Shown in pieces: positions 8,265 to 17,075 of a stretch of 64,000 nucleotides of DNA (within the stretch, counting starts at the first letter, position 1; the number at the start of each line of letters is the position of its first letter). Made by a program: the position numbers and the translations under genes. The DNA is taken from contig CAAEUX010000036.1 of assembly GCA_900759335.1 (NCBI GenBank), forward strand, positions 29,813 through 93,812, read 5' to 3'. Source of the DNA: an uncultured Collinsella sp. Its GTDB lineage: Bacteria; Actinomycetota; Coriobacteriia; Coriobacteriales; Coriobacteriaceae. The notes below the pieces were generated by a model that searched no databases, had not been told where the DNA came from, and saw only the letters and a program-made list of their open reading frames with translations.

Positions 8265-9204
8265 TTACCCCTTCGACTCGTTCTGAACTTTGCCGGCGGT
8301 CAACATCTGCTCGAACATCGAGGCCGACTGTGAGAAATCGCTCGGCAGCACGACCGTCGAGGTTTTGCCCGTGCGAGCGAACTCCGTCATCATCTCGGAC
8401 CACTGCGTAAACATGAACAGCTGGTTGGCCTCATCGTTGCCGACGCCCGTCTCCTGGATAATCTCGAGCGAGTCCTTGATGCCCAGAGCGATGGCTTTGC
8501 GCTGGTTGGCGATACCCTCGCCCGCCTTTTCCATTGCCTCAGCCTCGGCGGTCGCCTCGGTAACGCGCTTGATGCGATCGGCCTCGGCGAGCTCCTGCGC
8601 AGCGGCCCGCTTTCGCTGGGCGGCGTTGATGTCGTTCATGGAGTTCTCGACCTCGGTCGGCAGCGCGATCTTGGTGATAAGTGTCGACACGAGGGTGAAG
8701 CCGTAGGCGGCCATCTGCTCGGACACGGTGGCGTTGACGTCCTTGGCGATATCGTCTTTTTTGGCAAAGACCTCATCGAGCGTGTAGACGGGGATGGAAG
8801 AGCGCAGGGCATCGGTGATGAAGTCACGCATTTGGTCGACGGGCTTCCTGCAGCATGTAGTAGCTCTTGTAGATGCCCGAATCTGCCGGGCCGGCGCCCA
8901 TGTCATAGCTCACGTGGTACTGAGCAGAGACCTCAAGGCCGATAGTCACGTTGTCTTGGGTCTTAACGTCGATGCCAAAACCGTTTTTCATGGTGCGCAG
9001 ACTCACCGTGGCGGCTTTGCGGTCGATCACGGGCACCTTCATGTGGAAGCCCGCGTTGACGATGCGGTTGAACTTGCCCAGACGCTCGATGATCACAGCA
9101 TGCTGCTGTTCAACGACATAGCAGGCGTTGGGGAGCAGTAGCAACAAAATGATGATGGGGAGTAGAAGGCTCGTAAGGGTAGCGATGATACCGGACAACA
9201 GCAT
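8265..9204 (-). pseudogene. SPFH/Band 7 (stomatin/prohibitin-like) membrane protein, frameshifted
   Basis: The N-terminal part (start ATG 9204) has a transmembrane segment at residues 5-27 (IIATLTSLLLPIIILLLLLP), then an SPFH domain (VEQQHAVIIERLGKFNRIVNAGFHMKVP). It breaks at about 8841-8853: the frame ends in YYMLQEARRPNA-stop, while the -1 frame continues as PVDQMRDFITDALRSSIPVYTLDEV through the coiled-coil region (QRKRAAAQELAEADRIKRVTEATAEAEAMEKA) to the stop at 8265. Removing one G from CAGGAAGCCC would restore LQEPVDQM. This is either a genuine inactivating insertion or a sequencing error. Family members scaffold membrane proteases. The reading is otherwise intact and well conserved, which leans towards a recent event or an error. 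Confidence 0.85.
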
Positions 9205-9280
9205 GGTTTCTCCTCTGATAGGTACGCGTTGGGACTAGGATACCCGCACGAAGCAGCTGTGTGACACCAACAGGAGGCCC

Positions 9281-9469
9281 ATAACAAAAAAGCCCCCATT
9301 GCTGGGAGCTCTTTCAATCAATGGTGCGGGCGAAAGGACGTCCGCGTATCCGCTTCGCGGATCCGCACCGGCTTCGGCCGCCTGCCGGCGTCCTCGCCAG
9401 CTCGCTAAAAACGCTCCGCGTTTTCTTGACGCTCGCTCCTTCGCAGGTTCAAGCCCCTGCGATGGGCCC
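9281..9469. repeat. tRNA-Leu tail unit (189 bp)
   Basis: Downstream of tRNA-Leu, the terminator and tRNA 3' tail (CCA, acceptor and half T arm; 9320-9338) are duplicated with a 189-bp period. Between the copies is the same palindromic core as in the tRNA-Arg units: ATCCGC-TTC-GCGGAT, then AAAACGC-TCC-GCGTTTT. It ends in an inverted T-arm-like box that here resembles the leucine tRNA (GGTTCAAGCC). Confidence 0.8.
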
Positions 9470-9510
9470 ATAACAAAAAAGCCCCCATTGCTGGGAGCTC
9501 TTTCATTTAA

Positions 9511-9597
9511 TGGTGCGGGCGAAAGGACTTGAACCTTCATGGGGTTGCCCCCATACGGACCTGAACCGTACGCGTCTGCCAATTCCGCCACGCCCGC
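9511..9597 (-). tRNA. tRNA-Leu(CAG)
   Basis: An 87-nt class II tRNA with a long variable arm and encoded CCA. Acceptor is GCGGGCG/CGCCCGC with discriminator A; the anticodon stem TACGG/CCGTA encloses loop TTCAGGT, anticodon CAG. Downstream terminator hairpin near 9480-9500. Confidence 0.97.
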
Positions 9598-9640
9598 GTG
9601 CAGGAATTAGAATAACGGAGCGCCACCGCGAACGCAAGAA

Positions 9641-10558
9641 CTATTTTTGAAAAAGTTTGCGAGCATTTTCCCAGGCGGCCTGCGCAATCGGTTCAGGATC
9701 CTCACCGGTACGATCGACACGGTCATTGACTAGCGTGTTTGCCGTGATGGAAATCATTGCCGGCTCGCACTCAAGACCGCGAATCGGCTCCGGCGCCATA
9801 TACGGGCAATCCGTCTCGAACAAAATGCGATCGAGCGGGGTTGCCGCAAATGCCTCGCGCACGTCGTCGTTGCGCTTAAAGGTGGCCGCGCCGCCATAGG
9901 CGATATAGCAGCCCAAACCCACAAAGCGCTCCATTGTGGCGCGATCTTCGCCAAAGCAGTGCAGCACGCAACCGGCCTGAGGCACGCCCACCTCGCGCAG
10001 CACGTTGTACGCATCCACGTGCGAGGTGCGCTCCCCATCCGAGTCCTCGTGCCGCAGGTGCAGCTCCACCGGCACATTGCGGCGCACGGCAACTTCGAGT
10101 TGGCGCGCCATACAGTCGATCTGCACGCTGTGGGGCGCCGGCGCAATATCGTCGTCGTAATCCATGTGGTAGTCCAGACCGATCTCGCCGATACCAGCGC
10201 ACAAAGGGTCATCGAGCGCAGCAACAACCTGCGCGTGAATGTCGTCGGTATAATCCGGCGCGCCATAGGGGTGAACGCCAGCGAGATACTTGATCTGCGG
10301 AATATCCCGCATCGGCAGAATTTCGCGCACGAGCCAGTCACTATAGTCCGTCACGCTGCGCTTGTCGGCGATGGGGTCGAGCATCGTCACCAACAGGTCG
10401 ACGCCCGCGGCTTTGGCGCGCACGAGCGTCTCGGGCACTTCTTTGCCCCAAAACGAAAGCAGATGCGCATGAGTATCGGCAAGCGGTGCCAAGGGCACGG
10501 GGCAGGCAACCGTCTTCTTTTTCTTGGTAAACGTCACGCGTTCGGCATTAGGCGTCAT
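9641..10558 (-). CDS. TatD-family metal-dependent hydrolase
   Basis: A 305-aa TIM-barrel metallohydrolase of the TatD DNase family. Visible metal and catalytic motifs are DTHAHL (about residue 28), GEIGLDYH (about residue 120), HLRH (about residue 166) and FETDCPY near residue 248. Members are linked to 3'-5' exonuclease activity and DNA repair, but the true substrate is often unproven. The start ATG 10558 lies inside the end of rsmA (11-nt overlap) with AGGAG before it, so translation is probably coupled. TatD next to rsmA is a common bacterial arrangement. Confidence 0.92.
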   Translation of the reverse strand: MTPNAERVTFTKKKKTVACPVPLAPLADTHAHLLSFWGKEVPETLVRAKAAGVDLLVTMLDPIADKRSVTDYSDWLVREILPMRDIPQIKYLAGVHPYGAPDYTDDIHAQVVAALDDPLCAGIGEIGLDYHMDYDDDIAPAPHSVQIDCMARQLEVAVRRNVPVELHLRHEDSDGERTSHVDAYNVLREVGVPQAGCVLHCFGEDRATMERFVGLGCYIAYGGAATFKRNDDVREAFAATPLDRILFETDCPYMAPEPIRGLECEPAMISITANTLVNDRVDRTGEDPEPIAQAAWENARKLFQK

Positions 10559-11408
10559 GGATTAGCTCCTGGGCCAGGCAGACAAAGTCGGCAACATCGA
10601 GCGTCTCGGCGCGCGTGGTGGGTGCGATACCGCAAGTCTCAAAGGCGGCATCGAGCACGTCCTTGGCAAAACCGTTAGCGCTCATGGAATTGCGAATGGT
10701 CTTGCGACGCTGAGCAAATGCAGCATCAATCACGCGGGTCACAAACTCGCGATCGAGTCCTTCGGGCACCACGCCGTCAACACGGTCGATACGCACGACG
10801 GCCGAGTCCACGTGCGGCGCCGGCATAAAGCAACGCGGCGGCACCTCAAAGCGACCCGTAACCTGCACATACAGGCCGAGCTTTGCCGTATAGCCGCCAT
10901 AGGTCTTGTTGCCGGGCACTGCGGCAATGCGATCGGCAACCTCCTTTTGAACCATGACGACGGCGCGCTTGAGCGCGGGCATCGTCTGGAAGAACTGCAG
11001 GATGATTGTCGCCGCCACGTTATAGGGCAGGTTCGCGACAAATACCGTCGGCTCACCGCCCGCAGCCTGCTCAATCTGCTCCGGCGTTACCCTGAGCGCA
11101 TCGCCCATGATAAAGCGGAAGTTGGCGTAGTCAGCGGCGTGGGCATCGAGCACCGGCTCGAGCTCGGAATCGGCCTCGATCGACGTGACACACGCCGCCT
11201 CCTGCAGCAGCGCAAGCGTGAGCGTACCAACGCCCGGACCGACCTCGAGCACGCGCTCATCGCCCGCAAGCTCGGAAAGCTCGCAGATGCGCTCAATTAC
11301 ATGGTTGTCGATCAGGAAGTTCTGGCCCAGGCGATGCTTGGTCGCAAGGCCAAACTCCTCCAGCAGCTCCCTTGTTGCCGTGGGGCTTGCCAAAGGCGAA
11401 GTTGTCAT
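10548..11408 (-). CDS. rsmA: 16S rRNA (adenine-1518/1519-N6)-dimethyltransferase
   Basis: KsgA-type methyltransferase that dimethylates two adjacent adenines near the 3' end of 16S rRNA, a late small-subunit checkpoint. 286 aa, start ATG 11408 with AAGGAGG upstream. Motifs in order: LGQNFLID (about residue 28), the SAM-binding VLEVGPGVGTLTLALL (about residue 54) and the catalytic NLPYNVA (about residue 125). The C-terminal rRNA-binding subdomain follows. The stop overlaps the tatD start. The terminator at 11447-11476 separates it from metG. Confidence 0.96.
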   Translation of the reverse strand: MTTSPLASPTATRELLEEFGLATKHRLGQNFLIDNHVIERICELSELAGDERVLEVGPGVGTLTLALLQEAACVTSIEADSELEPVLDAHAADYANFRFIMGDALRVTPEQIEQAAGGEPTVFVANLPYNVAATIILQFFQTMPALKRAVVMVQKEVADRIAAVPGNKTYGGYTAKLGLYVQVTGRFEVPPRCFMPAPHVDSAVVRIDRVDGVVPEGLDREFVTRVIDAAFAQRRKTIRNSMSANGFAKDVLDAAFETCGIAPTTRAETLDVADFVCLAQELIHDA

Positions 11409-11446
11409 AGTTGCCTCCTTAGCATGGTGGCGGCGTCTTGAAACAA

Positions 11447-11476
11447 AAGGGCATGGACCGTTGCGGCCATGCCCTT
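11447..11476 (-). terminator. Terminator between metG and rsmA
   Basis: AAGGGCATGG / CCATGCCCTT stem with a 10-nt loop, followed by TTTTG on the minus strand. It lies 40 bp past the metG stop. Confidence 0.85.
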
Positions 11477-11515
11477 ACATCTAAACAGCAAATTGCCGAT
11501 ATGGCGCGCGGCGGC

Positions 11516-13117
11516 TTAGCCCAGACGCGGGAACAGCGGCTCGCCCTTCTCGACGGGCTGACCACCGGCAAGCAAGCCCCAAGCGCAAATGCCCTTGAGG
11601 TCGTCGCTCGCGGCCTCGTCCTCGCACGACAGGCGGCGCAGGGCCTCGGCAGAGGTCTGGGGCATGAGCGGCATCAGCAGGTGAGCGGCAATGCGGATAG
11701 CCTCGAGCAGGTTGTAGATCACAAATGCCAGCTCGTCAGCCTTGGTCTCGTCCTTGGCAAGCGCCCAGGGCTCGGAGTCCTCGATGTAGTGGTTGGCGGC
11801 ATGGATGAGCTCCATAACCTCGTCCTTAGCTCCACCGTAATCGAGCACGTCCATCTTGGCCATGTAGCGCTCGACCAGGCCATCGGCGATCTTTGCCAGC
11901 GGGTTTTCGAACGCATCGAACGACGCGGGCTTGGCGGGCGCGCAACCGTCAAAGTACTTGCCGCTCATGTTGAGCGAACGCGAGATAAGGTTGCCCCAGC
12001 TGTTGGCCAGGTCGGCGTTGTAGACCTGCTCCATGCGATCGAAGCTGATGGCACCGTCGGTGCCGGGGACGACGTCGGTCATGAAGTAATAGCGATAGCC
12101 CTCGACGCCCAGCATGTCGATAACGTCCTGCGGAGCGATGGCGTTGCCGCGGCTCTTGGACATCTTCTCGGCCTTGCCGGTCTCGGCATTGCGCACGGTC
12201 AGGAAGCCGTGGGCAAAGACGTGCTCGGGCAGGGCCTCGCCGATGGCCATGAGCATGGCGGGCCAAATGACGCAGTGGAAGCGGATGATGTCCTTACCCA
12301 CGATGTGGAACTGCGCGGGCCAACGATAGGCCAGCTCGGCACGCGCCTCGTCGGTGTCGACGCCGTAGCCGACGGCCGTCATATAGTTGAGCAGCGCATC
12401 GAACCACACGTAGGTCACGTGGCCCTCGTCAAACGGGACCTGAATGCCCCAGTCAAAGCTCGTGCGGCTCACGGAAAGGTCGTTAAGACCGCCCTCGACA
12501 AAGCTGCGCACCTCGTTCATGCGGAATGCAGGCTCGACAAAGTCGGGGTGCTCGTCGTAAAGCTTGAGCAGCTTGTCCTGGAAGGCGGAAAGCTTAAAGA
12601 AGTAGGACTCCTCCTGCACGCGCTCAAGCGGACGGTGGCAGTCGGGACACAGGTGCTGGCCGACGCTGCCGTACTCCTCGTCGCCCTTCTGGACCTGCGT
12701 ATCGGTGAAGTAGGTCTCGTCAGGCACGCAATACCAGCCGTCGTAGCTGCCCTTATACAGGTAACCGGACTCCTTCATGCGCTCCCACAGGTACTGCACG
12801 GCATGATGCTGGCGCGGCTCGGTGGTGCGGATGAAGTCGTCGTTGGAAATCTCGAGCTTGCTCCAAAGCTCCTTGAAGTGCGGAGCCTGGCTGTCGGTCC
12901 ACTCCTGCGGCGTCATGCCATGCTTGGCTGCGGCCTCGGCGACCTTCTCGCCGTGCTCGTCCATGCCGGTCAGGAACTTAACGTTGTAGCCAGCGGAGCG
13001 GCGATAGCGAGCCTGAACGTCGGCGATGATGGTGGAATAAGCCGTGCCCAGGTGCGGATCGGCGTTGACGTAGTAGATGGGCGTCGTGATAAAGAACGAA
13101 GGCTTGCTTTGATCCAT
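11516..13117 (-). CDS. metG: Methionine--tRNA ligase
   Basis: A class I aminoacyl-tRNA synthetase that charges both initiator and elongator tRNA-Met. 533 aa, start ATG 13117 behind GGAGG. Visible are the HIGH-type motif (PHLGTAYS, about residue 21), the KMSKS loop (AEKMSKSRGN) and a zinc-knuckle region with only one clear CxxC (CPDC near residue 160). The length is that of the short form without the C-terminal EMAP/Arc1p tRNA-binding domain. It is downstream of rsmI in the same direction, 69 nt apart, and has its own terminator. Confidence 0.96.
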   Translation of the reverse strand: MDQSKPSFFITTPIYYVNADPHLGTAYSTIIADVQARYRRSAGYNVKFLTGMDEHGEKVAEAAAKHGMTPQEWTDSQAPHFKELWSKLEISNDDFIRTTEPRQHHAVQYLWERMKESGYLYKGSYDGWYCVPDETYFTDTQVQKGDEEYGSVGQHLCPDCHRPLERVQEESYFFKLSAFQDKLLKLYDEHPDFVEPAFRMNEVRSFVEGGLNDLSVSRTSFDWGIQVPFDEGHVTYVWFDALLNYMTAVGYGVDTDEARAELAYRWPAQFHIVGKDIIRFHCVIWPAMLMAIGEALPEHVFAHGFLTVRNAETGKAEKMSKSRGNAIAPQDVIDMLGVEGYRYYFMTDVVPGTDGAISFDRMEQVYNADLANSWGNLISRSLNMSGKYFDGCAPAKPASFDAFENPLAKIADGLVERYMAKMDVLDYGGAKDEVMELIHAANHYIEDSEPWALAKDETKADELAFVIYNLLEAIRIAAHLLMPLMPQTSAEALRRLSCEDEAASDDLKGICAWGLLAGGQPVEKGEPLFPRLG

Positions 13118-13186
13118 GGGGTTTGTCCTCCAGAAAAACGTTGCATACAGGGGATGATTCTAGCGCAAGGGCTGGATATCCTCCAT

Positions 13187-14065
13187 CTATTGCATATCGA
13201 GCACCATGGCATAGACATCGCGCTTGCGGCGCGAATACTTCTGAGACAGGCGCTTGGCCACCGCAGAGGCGGGCTCCCCCTCCTCGAGCGCGGCGCGGAT
13301 ATCCTCGCGCAGGGCCTCGTCGGGATCCGCTGCCGCGGCGCCAACCGGTACGATGCCAGCCTCCTCGTCCTCGCTCGGCGGCGCGATGACCAGCGCAATC
13401 TCGCCCTTTACCTCGCCGCGAGCACGCAGCTCCTCGGCGAGCTGGGCAGCGGGCCCGCGCAAGACCTCCTCGTGCAGCTTGGTGAGTTCGCGGCAGACGG
13501 CAACCTCACGCTGGGGAAAGACCTCCGCCACGGCCTCGAGCGTCGCCACGATGCGATGTGGAGACTCGTAGAAGATGAGCGCGCCGGGTACTACGGCAAG
13601 GCGCTGCAAACGGCGCACGCGGTCGCCGTGCTTTCGGTCCAAAAAGCCCTCGAAGAAAAAATGCTCGCAGGGAATGCCGGACGAAACGAGCGCCGTGACG
13701 CAAGCAGAGGGCCCGGGAATAACTTCGACGGGCACATCGGCCTCACGCGCTGCCTCGACCAGCACCTGGCCGGGGTCGGACACACTCGGCATGCCGGCGT
13801 CCGAGGCAAAGGCGAGGGTCTCCCCCGCCAGCAGGCGGTCGACCAGGCCGGCGGCGCGACTGGCGATCACATTCTCGTCGCAACGGACAAGCGGCTTGGA
13901 AATGCCCAGGTGCATCAGCAGCTTTGAGGTCACACGCGTGTCTTCGCAGCAAATGGCATCGGCGGCGGCAAAGGCCTCGCCAACGCGCGGGGACAGGTCG
14001 CCCAGGTTGCCGATGGGCGTGCCGACCACATAGAGTTTGCCCGTATGGGCGCTGTTTTGCGTCAT
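13187..14065 (-). CDS. rsmI: 16S rRNA (cytidine-1402-2'-O)-methyltransferase
   Basis: A tetrapyrrole-methylase-fold enzyme that 2'-O-methylates C1402 in the decoding centre of 16S rRNA. 292 aa. Family motifs are VVGTPIGNLGDLSPR (residues 13-27), CEDTRVT (about residue 40), FASDAGMPSVSDPG (about residue 85) and YESPHR near residue 168. Start ATG 14065 is only 6 nt after the stop of the GH5-like gene and has a weak site, so coupled translation is likely. Confidence 0.95.
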   Translation of the reverse strand: MTQNSAHTGKLYVVGTPIGNLGDLSPRVGEAFAAADAICCEDTRVTSKLLMHLGISKPLVRCDENVIASRAAGLVDRLLAGETLAFASDAGMPSVSDPGQVLVEAAREADVPVEVIPGPSACVTALVSSGIPCEHFFFEGFLDRKHGDRVRRLQRLAVVPGALIFYESPHRIVATLEAVAEVFPQREVAVCRELTKLHEEVLRGPAAQLAEELRARGEVKGEIALVIAPPSEDEEAGIVPVGAAAADPDEALREDIRAALEEGEPASAVAKRLSQKYSRRKRDVYAMVLDMQ

Positions 14066-14071
14066 ATCAAC

Positions 14072-15133
14072 CTATTCAATCATGCCGCGCTCGAGCGTAC
14101 CGAGTGCCGCGCGGGCGTCCCATGCTGCAATGCGCTTCTCGGTCTTCCACGTTTGGAAGAACCAACCGGCAGCCGGCGCAAACGAAGCCAGCTGGTTGGC
14201 GATAAACACGCGCTCGTAGGCATTGCGGCCCTCGGGCGTAACCGACGAGTTGGCAAAGATCGCCGCGCCCGACCATTCGCCCACCAGCACGGGGAACCCT
14301 GTCGAGATCGCTTCTTTAAGCTCGCGCTTGTTACGCGAAATCGCCGTCGCCAGCCCGCGGGGGCTCGTGATGTCGAGCGCATACTCGTCGCGGTAATGGT
14401 ACAGGTGAAGGTCCATGTAGACGTTCTTGTACTTGGCACCGCGCATAAAATGCTTCCACTCGCTGGGATGCCCCGAAGACGAGAAGACGACGATCTTATC
14501 CTCGGGCATATACGAACGGACGAGCTCGTAGGCATCGCGATAGAAATTGCGCAAGTAGTGGGCCGGAATTCCATCCGTCATGGTAAAGAGGCTCTTGCGG
14601 ACGCTCATCTGCGGCGTGTCCAGCAGCTCAATGCCCAGCAGGCTCTCGGCCTCGCCGTAGCGATCGGCCAAGCGCTCGAGCACGTCGAGTGCGACATGAC
14701 GGCCGTTGGTGGACGAATGCCACTCGGCAACAGCCTCCGGCGTGGTGGGCGAATCGTTGGAATCGCCCTGGCCACCGGGCACCGTCGCCAGATCGAGCAG
14801 TACGCGGATGTCGTACTTGGCAGCCCACTCAATTGCACGGTCGATGTAGTCGACAACCGAGATGTAGGACGCATCGGCCTCCTGCGAACCAAAGGCATAC
14901 CAGGGCACCGGCAGACGCACGGCATTGAGACCGATCTGCGCCATGCGGCGAAAATCGTCCTCACTCACAAACGTCTCGTAATGACGGCGCATGCGCTCGT
15001 TATAGGCGGCGGTGCCCATGGCCTCCTGCAGCTCGGCCGCGTTGGATGCACCGGTCGCCGCGTATAGCGACGGGGTCACCCAAGGCTCGGGAATAAACCA
15101 GCCAGAGAGATTAACGCCGAGTATCCTCTCCAT
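14072..15133 (-). CDS. Glycoside hydrolase family 5-like protein, acid/base residue apparently missing
   Basis: 353 aa from ATG 15133 (GGGGGCAG upstream), giving MERILGVNLSGWFIPEPWVTP. Similar to GH5 exo-beta-glucanase-type barrels: GVNLSGWF at the N-terminus, NAVRLPVPWYAF on strand 3, the HLYHY histidine/tyrosine pair and the nucleophile motif VLVGEWSG on strand 7. The strand-4 motif, normally N-E-P with the catalytic acid/base glutamate, reads ELLDTPQ here, so both the asparagine and the glutamate are replaced. No signal peptide is seen, so it appears cytoplasmic. It may be a catalytically altered or carbohydrate-binding relative. It precedes rsmI in a probable operon. Confidence 0.75.
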   Translation of the reverse strand: MERILGVNLSGWFIPEPWVTPSLYAATGASNAAELQEAMGTAAYNERMRRHYETFVSEDDFRRMAQIGLNAVRLPVPWYAFGSQEADASYISVVDYIDRAIEWAAKYDIRVLLDLATVPGGQGDSNDSPTTPEAVAEWHSSTNGRHVALDVLERLADRYGEAESLLGIELLDTPQMSVRKSLFTMTDGIPAHYLRNFYRDAYELVRSYMPEDKIVVFSSSGHPSEWKHFMRGAKYKNVYMDLHLYHYRDEYALDITSPRGLATAISRNKRELKEAISTGFPVLVGEWSGAAIFANSSVTPEGRNAYERVFIANQLASFAPAAGWFFQTWKTEKRIAAWDARAALGTLERGMIE

Positions 15134-15387
15134 CACTGCCCCCTTCGGATCGTGCAGGTCGAGCCTGCATCGTATTGCATAGGAAAAGTATCGTTTTGAG
15201 TATACCCGCGCGTGCGGACAGACGACCGAACGGTCTGCAAAGTGGCGCAAAAGCGGGAGGAATGTCTGGGGCGGGCCCGAGCTAGTGCGCCGAGATGTGC
15301 ACGCACGTCGGAAGCAAGCGCTGGAAAGCGCATCCCGCTCTAAAACCCAATTCTGGGATGCATTTTCCGCGGAACCCTACATAAAAG

Positions 15388-15412
15388 AAAAGGACCCCTT
15401 TGCAGAGGTCCT
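15388..15412 (-). terminator. Terminator of tRNA-Phe
   Basis: AGGACC / GGTCCT arms around a CCTTTGCAGA loop, with a T-rich run following on the minus strand. Confidence 0.75.
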
Positions 15413-15425
15413 AGTCAATTCAAGG

Positions 15426-15498
<73 letters not shown>

Positions 15499-15633
15499 AT
15501 TTGAGGTGTGCCTTGTTTCAAGGCTTGATTAGTATAACCAAGGACGCGCTCCGGTCAACCGAGAATTTGAAAAAAGTTTTTGAGCACGGCGCCAGCCACA
15601 AGGCCGACCCTATAGAACAGCACGTTAGAGACA

Positions 15634-15921
15634 TCAACCCACCGCAAGAAGTTTTTCGCTCAAGGCTGCACGGGCAAACTCACTTGGCGTCATTCCTTCA
15701 GCCGCCGCCCGACGACGAATCGCCTCCTTCATCCCTAGGGGAATCTTGACCGATAGCGTTGCCGTCCCTTCGCTTGAGAGCGGAGGCCGCCCGTGCACGA
15801 TCCCCCCAACGGTATGCTCGCCGTCCGGAAACCCGCCATGCTCGTACGACTCGCACCACGCGTCAATCATTTCATCCGTTACAACCTGACCATTGGCAGC
15901 CGTATATGCCTTGCTCATCAT
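15634..15921 (-). CDS. Putative antitoxin with C-terminal ribbon-helix-helix-like segment
   Basis: 95 aa. The ATG 15921 overlaps the stop of the upstream toxin-like gene by 4 nt (ATGA), the usual sign of a coupled two-gene module. The C-terminal half (about residues 55-90: TATLSVKIPLGMKEAIRRRAAAEGMTPSEFARAAL) has the beta strand, helix and helix pattern of Arc/MetJ/CopG-type DNA-binding antitoxins. The N-terminal half would contact the toxin. The identification as a type II antitoxin is inferred from fold pattern, gene size and partner. Confidence 0.65.
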   Translation of the reverse strand: MMSKAYTAANGQVVTDEMIDAWCESYEHGGFPDGEHTVGGIVHGRPPLSSEGTATLSVKIPLGMKEAIRRRAAAEGMTPSEFARAALSEKLLAVG

Positions 15922-16184
15922 CGACCCCTCTGCCGAGCTTGCTCGATCTCTTGCCAGAATTTCTTCTGAACCGGAGACAGGGCATGAATAATGAGCCATC
16001 CACGAATTAGTTCGACTGCAACAAGTTCCACACTTCGACCATCTGGAAGCCATCCAATAGCAAGCCATCTCGGCGGCTCGTCCTCCGACTCGCGGCGAAT
16101 GCACTCAGTAACCGCGAACCAGGCACCAAGCATCTGCTTTTCCGTCAAGTGTTTTTTGGCGTTGGGATGAATCTCAACATCCAT
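15918..16184 (-). CDS. Putative type II toxin (88 aa)
   Basis: 88 aa, start ATG 16184 with GGAGGAG upstream. It begins MDVEIHPNAKKHLTEKQMLGAW and has a compact alpha/beta pattern with a hydrophobic strand VELIRGWLIIHALSPV, resembling small RelE/BrnT-like toxins, although I see no firm family signature. It is encoded before its antitoxin-like partner, as in higBA and brnTA modules. Pairing and overlap are the main evidence. Confidence 0.55.
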   Translation of the reverse strand: MDVEIHPNAKKHLTEKQMLGAWFAVTECIRRESEDEPPRWLAIGWLPDGRSVELVAVELIRGWLIIHALSPVQKKFWQEIEQARQRGR

Positions 16185-16242
16185 GCATCTTCTCCTCCAT
16201 CTTACCCAATTTCGTATGACGAAAGTCCGCTGTCGCCAATCC

Positions 16243-16602
16243 TTACGCCGGCACTTGTTGGAGGGCGGGAGGTGTAGCAAGGATTGAAGGGCGTTCCAGC
16301 ACCGCCCAGGCACCGGGACAGGAACACATGCGCCAAGGACGGACGTTTTCGTAGCATACGAGGACGTTGCCGCTACGGTCGATAAAGGCAATGTCGATGG
16401 GATGGACCATAAAGCAGGTGTGGACCGAAGAGCAGCGTGGGAACGCCATGACGAGCGGCAACCCGTTGGCAGCAATCGGAGACCGTCCCAGCATGCCGCG
16501 CAGGCGCACGGCAAACGACTCCGCCACCACAAACTCGGCAGGCGTCCAACCCAGCCTGTTGAGCGCCCGCGCGTAGGCAATGTAGGATGAGACCGCGGTC
16601 AC
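16243..16602 (-). CDS. DUF192 family protein at the end of the tad operon
   Basis: 119 aa if started at GTG 16602, whose codon overlaps the stop of the preceding pilus gene (ATGTGA). The DUF192 signature is clear: RLRGMLGRSP, LVMAFPRCSSVHTCFMVHPIDIAFID, then GNVLVCYENVRPWR. The family is small and its function is not settled. Genes of this type commonly close actinobacterial tad loci. No signal peptide is visible with this start. Confidence 0.8.
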   Translation of the reverse strand: MTAVSSYIAYARALNRLGWTPAEFVVAESFAVRLRGMLGRSPIAANGLPLVMAFPRCSSVHTCFMVHPIDIAFIDRSGNVLVCYENVRPWRMCSCPGAWAVLERPSILATPPALQQVPA

Positions 16603-17075
16603 ATGACCACCCCCGGACGCCACGGGTCGACCGTCACTGCGCGCTCGTGCGACAACTGTGCCGGTGCCCCCAGCGAAACGCCGGCGATGCTGAGCGAGCT
16701 CGGCCACGGCTCGTAGCGCATGGTGCAGGTATAGGTCCTAAACGTACCGGAAAGCGAAAGCAGACCGCCATCCGATGTCGTCGTACCCTGCTCGCTCGAG
16801 ACCTCAATCTGCAAGTCATAGCCTTCCATGGCATGTTGGATCTGAGCCTGAACGGTCGCGGAGGCATCGATGGAGCTGTCATCGCCCTCCCCGCTCGGCG
16901 CCACGGCATGCGCTAGCACGATATCGGGCACCACGCGATCGAAGCGCGCGACCGCGTCGGCAAAGACCATGACGTTGTACACGATAAGCGCCAGAACCAG
17001 CAGGACGGGCGTGACCACGGCCATCTCGACCGTCGCCTGGGCGCGCTCCTCGCACAGGCGCGTGCGGATGCCCAT
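16599..17075 (-). CDS. TadE-like pseudopilin
   Basis: 158 aa. The ATG 17075 overlaps the stop of the upstream gene by one base (TAATG). After a short basic leader comes RAQATVEMAVVTPVLLVLALIVYNVMVF, the TadE pattern: a Q-x-T-V-E box followed by one transmembrane helix, then an extracytoplasmic domain with a Cys-containing beta-rich C-terminus. It probably serves as a minor pilin of the Flp pilus or as an anchored assembly factor. Confidence 0.8.
   Translation of the reverse strand: MGIRTRLCEERAQATVEMAVVTPVLLVLALIVYNVMVFADAVARFDRVVPDIVLAHAVAPSGEGDDSSIDASATVQAQIQHAMEGYDLQIEVSSEQGTTTSDGGLLSLSGTFRTYTCTMRYEPWPSSLSIAGVSLGAPAQLSHERAVTVDPWRPGVVM

Noticed and set aside
11438..13927. 829-codon plus-strand ORF across metG and rsmI
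   Set aside because: It spans two real minus-strand genes and the terminator before them; no recognisable domain.
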